A program made the translations under genes and the position numbers. Below the pieces are notes generated by a model, which did no database searches, had not been told where the DNA came from, and saw only the letters and a program-made list of their open reading frames with translations. Below are positions 41,058-43,912 of a DNA stretch of 43,912 nucleotides, in pieces (positions within the stretch are counted from its first letter, which is position 1; each line of letters starts with the position of its first letter). Source of the DNA: Thauera carbonicopians (lineage in GTDB: Bacteria > Pseudomonadota > Gammaproteobacteria > Burkholderiales > Rhodocyclaceae); NCBI RefSeq assembly GCF_025699485.1, contig NZ_JANUXN010000026.1:1-43912 (forward strand). The letters are read 5' to 3'.

Positions 41058-41541
41058 AGCCCTGTGCCGGCAGCTCGCCGAGCAGATCCGCCCCCACGTC
41101 ACGCCGGCCACCGCGCTGGTCGGCATCTACACCGGCGGCCTGTGGCTGGCCGAACGCCTGCACAAGGAACTCGGCATCAGCCAGCCGCTGGGCGCGATCG
41201 ACGTTTCCTTCTACCGCGACGACTACGGCAGCAAGGGCCTGCACGCCAAGCCGCAGCGCACCGGGATCCCGTTCAGCGTCGAAAGCGCGCACATCATCCT
41301 GGTCGACGACGTGCTCTACACCGGCCGCACCACCCGCGCCGCGCTGAACGGCCTGTTCGACTTCGGCCGCCCGGCCAGGATCGAGCTGGCAGTGCTGGTC
41401 GACCGCGGCAGCCGCGAGTTGCCGATCGCCGCCCGCTACTGCGCCCACACCCTGCCCGAAGCCCTGCCGCGCGACCAGAACCTGGAACTGCAGCGCGACG
41501 AAGCCGGCCGACTCACGCTGGAACTGACCCAGCTCGGCTGA
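41038..41541 (+). CDS. pyrR: PyrR bifunctional regulator/uracil phosphoribosyltransferase
   Basis: PyrR is a type I phosphoribosyltransferase that, in Gram-positives, binds pyr mRNA to attenuate transcription; many also have uracil phosphoribosyltransferase activity. The 167-residue product has [32 protein letters not shown] and the PRPP loop [18 protein letters not shown], with the [17 protein letters not shown] block. It lies 76 bases ahead of pyrB. That gap (41542-41617) has no strong hairpin that would serve as a PyrR attenuator, so RNA-mediated control of pyrB is not evident here. Confidence 0.94.
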   Translation: MNILDAEALCRQLAEQIRPHVTPATALVGIYTGGLWLAERLHKELGISQPLGAIDVSFYRDDYGSKGLHAKPQRTGIPFSVESAHIILVDDVLYTGRTTRAALNGLFDFGRPARIELAVLVDRGSRELPIAARYCAHTLPEALPRDQNLELQRDEAGRLTLELTQLG

Positions 41542-41617
41542 TGCCCGATCTGCCGTAACACGCTTCCGACAAAACCCTTACACCCCATCGCCAATCGCTG
41601 ATTCCGAGGCAAGCCCG

Positions 41618-42577
41618 ATGCGCAACCCCCAGCTCAACAAGCACGGCGAACTTCAGCATCTGCTGACGCTCGACGGTCTCCCGCGCGACATCATCACCGC
41701 CATCCTCGACACCGCCGCGCCCTTCACCGAAGTGGCCGAGCGCGAGGTCAAGAAGCTGCCGCTGCTGCGCGGCAAGAGCGTGTTCAACCTGTTCTTCGAG
41801 AACTCAACGCGCACCCGCACCACTTTCGAGATCGCCGCCAAGCGCCTGTCGGCCGACGTGGTGAACCTGAACATCAACACCAGCTCGGCCTCGAAGGGCG
41901 AGAGCCTGCTCGACACCGTCGACAACCTGTGCGCGATGCAGGCCGACATGTTCGTCGTCCGCCACGCCGCCAGCGGCGCGCCGATGCTGATCGCCCAGCA
42001 CCTGCAGGCCACCGGCCGCGACCACATCCACGTCGTCAATGCCGGCGACGGCCGCCATGCGCACCCGACGCAGGGCCTGCTGGACATGTACACCATCCGC
42101 CACTTCAAGCAGGACTTCAGCCAGTTGACGGTGGCCATCGTCGGCGACGTGCTGCACTCGCGCGTGGCGCGCAGCCAGATCGCCGCGCTGACCACGCTCG
42201 GCGTGCCCGAAGTGCGCGTGATCGGCCCCAGGACCCTGCTGCCGACCGAAGTCGAGAAGCTCGGCGTGCGCGTGTTCCACGACATGCGCGAAGGCCTAAA
42301 GGGCGTGGACGTGGTGATGATGCTGCGCCTGCAGAACGAACGCATGAACGGCGCGCTGCTGCCCACGCCGCAGGAATACTTCAAGGTCTGGGGCCTGACC
42401 GCCGACAAGCTGGCGCTGGCCAAGCCCGACGCGATCGTGCTGCACCCGGGGCCGATGAACCGCGGCGTCGAGATCGACTCCGCCGTGGCCGACGGCGCGC
42501 AGGCGGTGATCCTGCCCCAGGTTACCTTCGGCATCGCCGTGCGCATGGCGGTGATGAGCATGCTGGGCAGCCACTGA
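41618..42577 (+). CDS. pyrB: Aspartate carbamoyltransferase catalytic subunit
   Basis: PyrB condenses carbamoyl phosphate and aspartate, the first committed step of pyrimidine synthesis. The 319-residue product has the carbamoyl phosphate motif [39 protein letters not shown], the aspartate-domain [26 protein letters not shown] and [15 protein letters not shown]. The length fits the class that assembles with a dihydroorotase-like partner. The ATG at 41618 is preceded by GAGGCAA. The partner gene follows after 32 bases, and no regulatory pyrI is seen. Confidence 0.97.
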   Translation: MRNPQLNKHGELQHLLTLDGLPRDIITAILDTAAPFTEVAEREVKKLPLLRGKSVFNLFFENSTRTRTTFEIAAKRLSADVVNLNINTSSASKGESLLDTVDNLCAMQADMFVVRHAASGAPMLIAQHLQATGRDHIHVVNAGDGRHAHPTQGLLDMYTIRHFKQDFSQLTVAIVGDVLHSRVARSQIAALTTLGVPEVRVIGPRTLLPTEVEKLGVRVFHDMREGLKGVDVVMMLRLQNERMNGALLPTPQEYFKVWGLTADKLALAKPDAIVLHPGPMNRGVEIDSAVADGAQAVILPQVTFGIAVRMAVMSMLGSH

Positions 42578-42609
42578 GCCCCGGACAGAACAGGCACAAG
42601 GATTCGCGA

Positions 42610-43887
42610 ATGAACATCCTGATTTCCAACGGCCGCGTCGTCGATCCGGCCCGCCGCACCGACGCGGTGCAGAACGTCTATGTCGCCGGCGGCAAGATCG
42701 TCGCCCTCGGCGACGCCCCCGACGGCTTCGTCGCCGAACGCACGCTCGACGCCGGCGGGCTGGTCGTCGCCCCCGGCTTCATCGACCTCGCCGCCCGCCT
42801 GCGCGAGCCCGGCTTCGAATACCGCGCCACGCTCGAATCCGAGATGGAAGCGGCGATGGCCGGCGGCGTCACCAGCCTGGCGATCCCGCCGGACACCGAT
42901 CCCGCGCTGGACGAGCCCGGCCTGGTCGAGATGCTGACCTACCGCGCCAAGAAGCTGAACCGCGCCCACATCTATCCGGTCGGCGCGCTCACCATCGGCC
43001 TCAAGGGCGAGCGCCTGTCCGAGATGGCCGAACTGGTCGAAGCCGGCTGCGTCGCCTTCTCGCAGGCCAACGTGCCGATCGTCGACAACGGCGTGCTGAT
43101 GCGCGCGATGCAGTACGCGGCCACCTTCGGCTTCCGCGTATGGCTGCAGCCGCTAGCGCCTTTCCTCGCCCGCGGCGGCAACGCCCACGACGGCGAAGTC
43201 GCCACCCGTCTCGGCCTCGCCGGCATGCCGGTGGCGGCCGAGACGGTGGCGCTGTACACCTACCTCGAACTGGCCAAGATCACCGGCGCGCGCTTGCACA
43301 TCACCCGCCTGTCGTCCGCCGCCGGCCTGGAACTGATCGAGCGCGCACGGACCGAAGGCATGGACGTGACTTGCGACGTGTCGATCAACCATGTCCACCT
43401 GTGCGACATGGACATCGGCTACTTCAACCCCAACTGCCATCTGATCCCGCCGCTGCGCAGCCAGCGCGACCGCGAAGCGTTGTGCCGAGGCCTGGCCGAA
43501 GGCCGCATCGATGCGCTGTGCTCGGACCACACGCCGGTTGACGATGACGGCAAGCAGACGCCCTTCGCCGAATCCGAACCCGGCGCCACCGGCCTCGAAC
43601 TACTGCTGCCGCTGACGCTGAAATGGGCCGAACGCGCCGGCCTGCCGCTGCTCGACGGCCTCGCCCGCATCACCTCGGATGCAGCGAAGATCATCGGCAT
43701 CACCAAGGCCGGCCACCTGTCGCCGGGCGCCCGTGCCGACATCTGCGTGTTCGACCCCGCCACCCACGTCACCATCGCCCACGACACGCTGAAGAGCCAG
43801 GGCAAGAACACGCCTTTCCTCGGCATGGAACTGCCGGGCAAGGTGCGCTACACGCTGGTCGAAGGCCAGGTAATGTACGAAGGCTGA
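42610..43887 (+). CDS. Dihydroorotase-like PyrC', probably catalytically inactive
   Basis: The 425-residue product has the amidohydrolase/dihydroorotase fold (ISNGRVVDPARR, GLVVAPGFIDL, GFEYRATLESEMEAAMAGG, SDHTPVDDDGK, LSPGARADICVFDP). However, the metal-binding residues are missing. The HxH of the active motif is A61 and R63 (DLAARLREPG). The later His of HxxH is Arg233 (LHITRLSS). The final His after SDHTP is Val310. In Pseudomonas such a pyrC' lies directly after pyrB and is needed to assemble aspartate carbamoyltransferase without being an enzyme, and the same role is the best reading here. A real dihydroorotase must lie elsewhere. The start at ATG 42610 matches the family N-terminus. 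Confidence 0.92.
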   Translation: MNILISNGRVVDPARRTDAVQNVYVAGGKIVALGDAPDGFVAERTLDAGGLVVAPGFIDLAARLREPGFEYRATLESEMEAAMAGGVTSLAIPPDTDPALDEPGLVEMLTYRAKKLNRAHIYPVGALTIGLKGERLSEMAELVEAGCVAFSQANVPIVDNGVLMRAMQYAATFGFRVWLQPLAPFLARGGNAHDGEVATRLGLAGMPVAAETVALYTYLELAKITGARLHITRLSSAAGLELIERARTEGMDVTCDVSINHVHLCDMDIGYFNPNCHLIPPLRSQRDREALCRGLAEGRIDALCSDHTPVDDDGKQTPFAESEPGATGLELLLPLTLKWAERAGLPLLDGLARITSDAAKIIGITKAGHLSPGARADICVFDPATHVTIAHDTLKSQGKNTPFLGMELPGKVRYTLVEGQVMYEG

Positions 43888-43912
43888 ACGGCCAGCGCAG
43901 CAAGGCTCGCCC

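Noticed and set aside
41542-41617. PyrR-type attenuator between pyrR and pyrB
   Set aside because: No strong hairpin with a T-run and no alternative pairing could be found in the 76 bases.

Overview
The window is a high-GC, tightly packed bacterial chromosome segment. Its gene content and order (rpsF-priB-rpsR-rplI-dnaB; RNB nuclease-tonB-aroE-mtgA; pilGHIJ-chpA; algH-ruvX-pyrR-pyrB-pyrC') point to a betaproteobacterium, most likely the Rhodocyclales/Zoogloeaceae group (Thauera/Azoarcus-like). That placement is inferred from gene content and family resemblance, not from a search. I see no rRNA, tRNA, CRISPR array, insertion sequence or phage gene.

Layout. Positions 1-319 hold a near-consensus promoter that fires leftwards out of the window and no convincing gene. 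A leftward ribosomal/replication operon follows (rpsF, priB, rpsR, rplI, a clear intrinsic terminator, then dnaB; 320-3340). Next come a small secreted His-rich protein (3563-3898, +) and a long leftward hrpA helicase gene (3920-8188). From 8302 a rightward block carries a DUF2478 protein, a YkgJ-type Cys-rich protein, uppP, a yqiA esterase, a SAM methyltransferase, rarD, an RNase II-family nuclease, a TonB-like protein, aroE, mtgA, mgtE and a PAS protein. Leftward hemL and the thiD-thiE pair follow, then rightward rubredoxin and the pilG-pilH-pilI-pilJ-chpA twitching chemosensory cluster (22189-31247).

The stand-out gene is at 31459-37179. It encodes a 1906-residue protein with two separate alpha/beta-hydrolase (lipase-like) modules, a central leucyl-aminopeptidase-N-like region, a CHAT caspase-like protease domain with its His/Cys pair, and a C-terminal helical region. 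It sits behind its own candidate promoter and a palindromic dyad. It is flanked by housekeeping genes and is the best candidate here for an undescribed system, possibly a defence or stress effector.

The right end holds patB and phr (leftward) and then the overlapping algH-ruvX-pyrR genes with pyrB and a dihydroorotase-like gene. The latter has lost its metal-binding histidines, so it is probably the structural PyrC' partner of aspartate carbamoyltransferase rather than an enzyme.

Functional themes are DNA replication and translation, cell-wall precursor recycling and glycan synthesis (uppP, mtgA), cofactor synthesis (hemL, thiD, thiE), Mg2+ transport, surface motility signalling, and pyrimidine synthesis.
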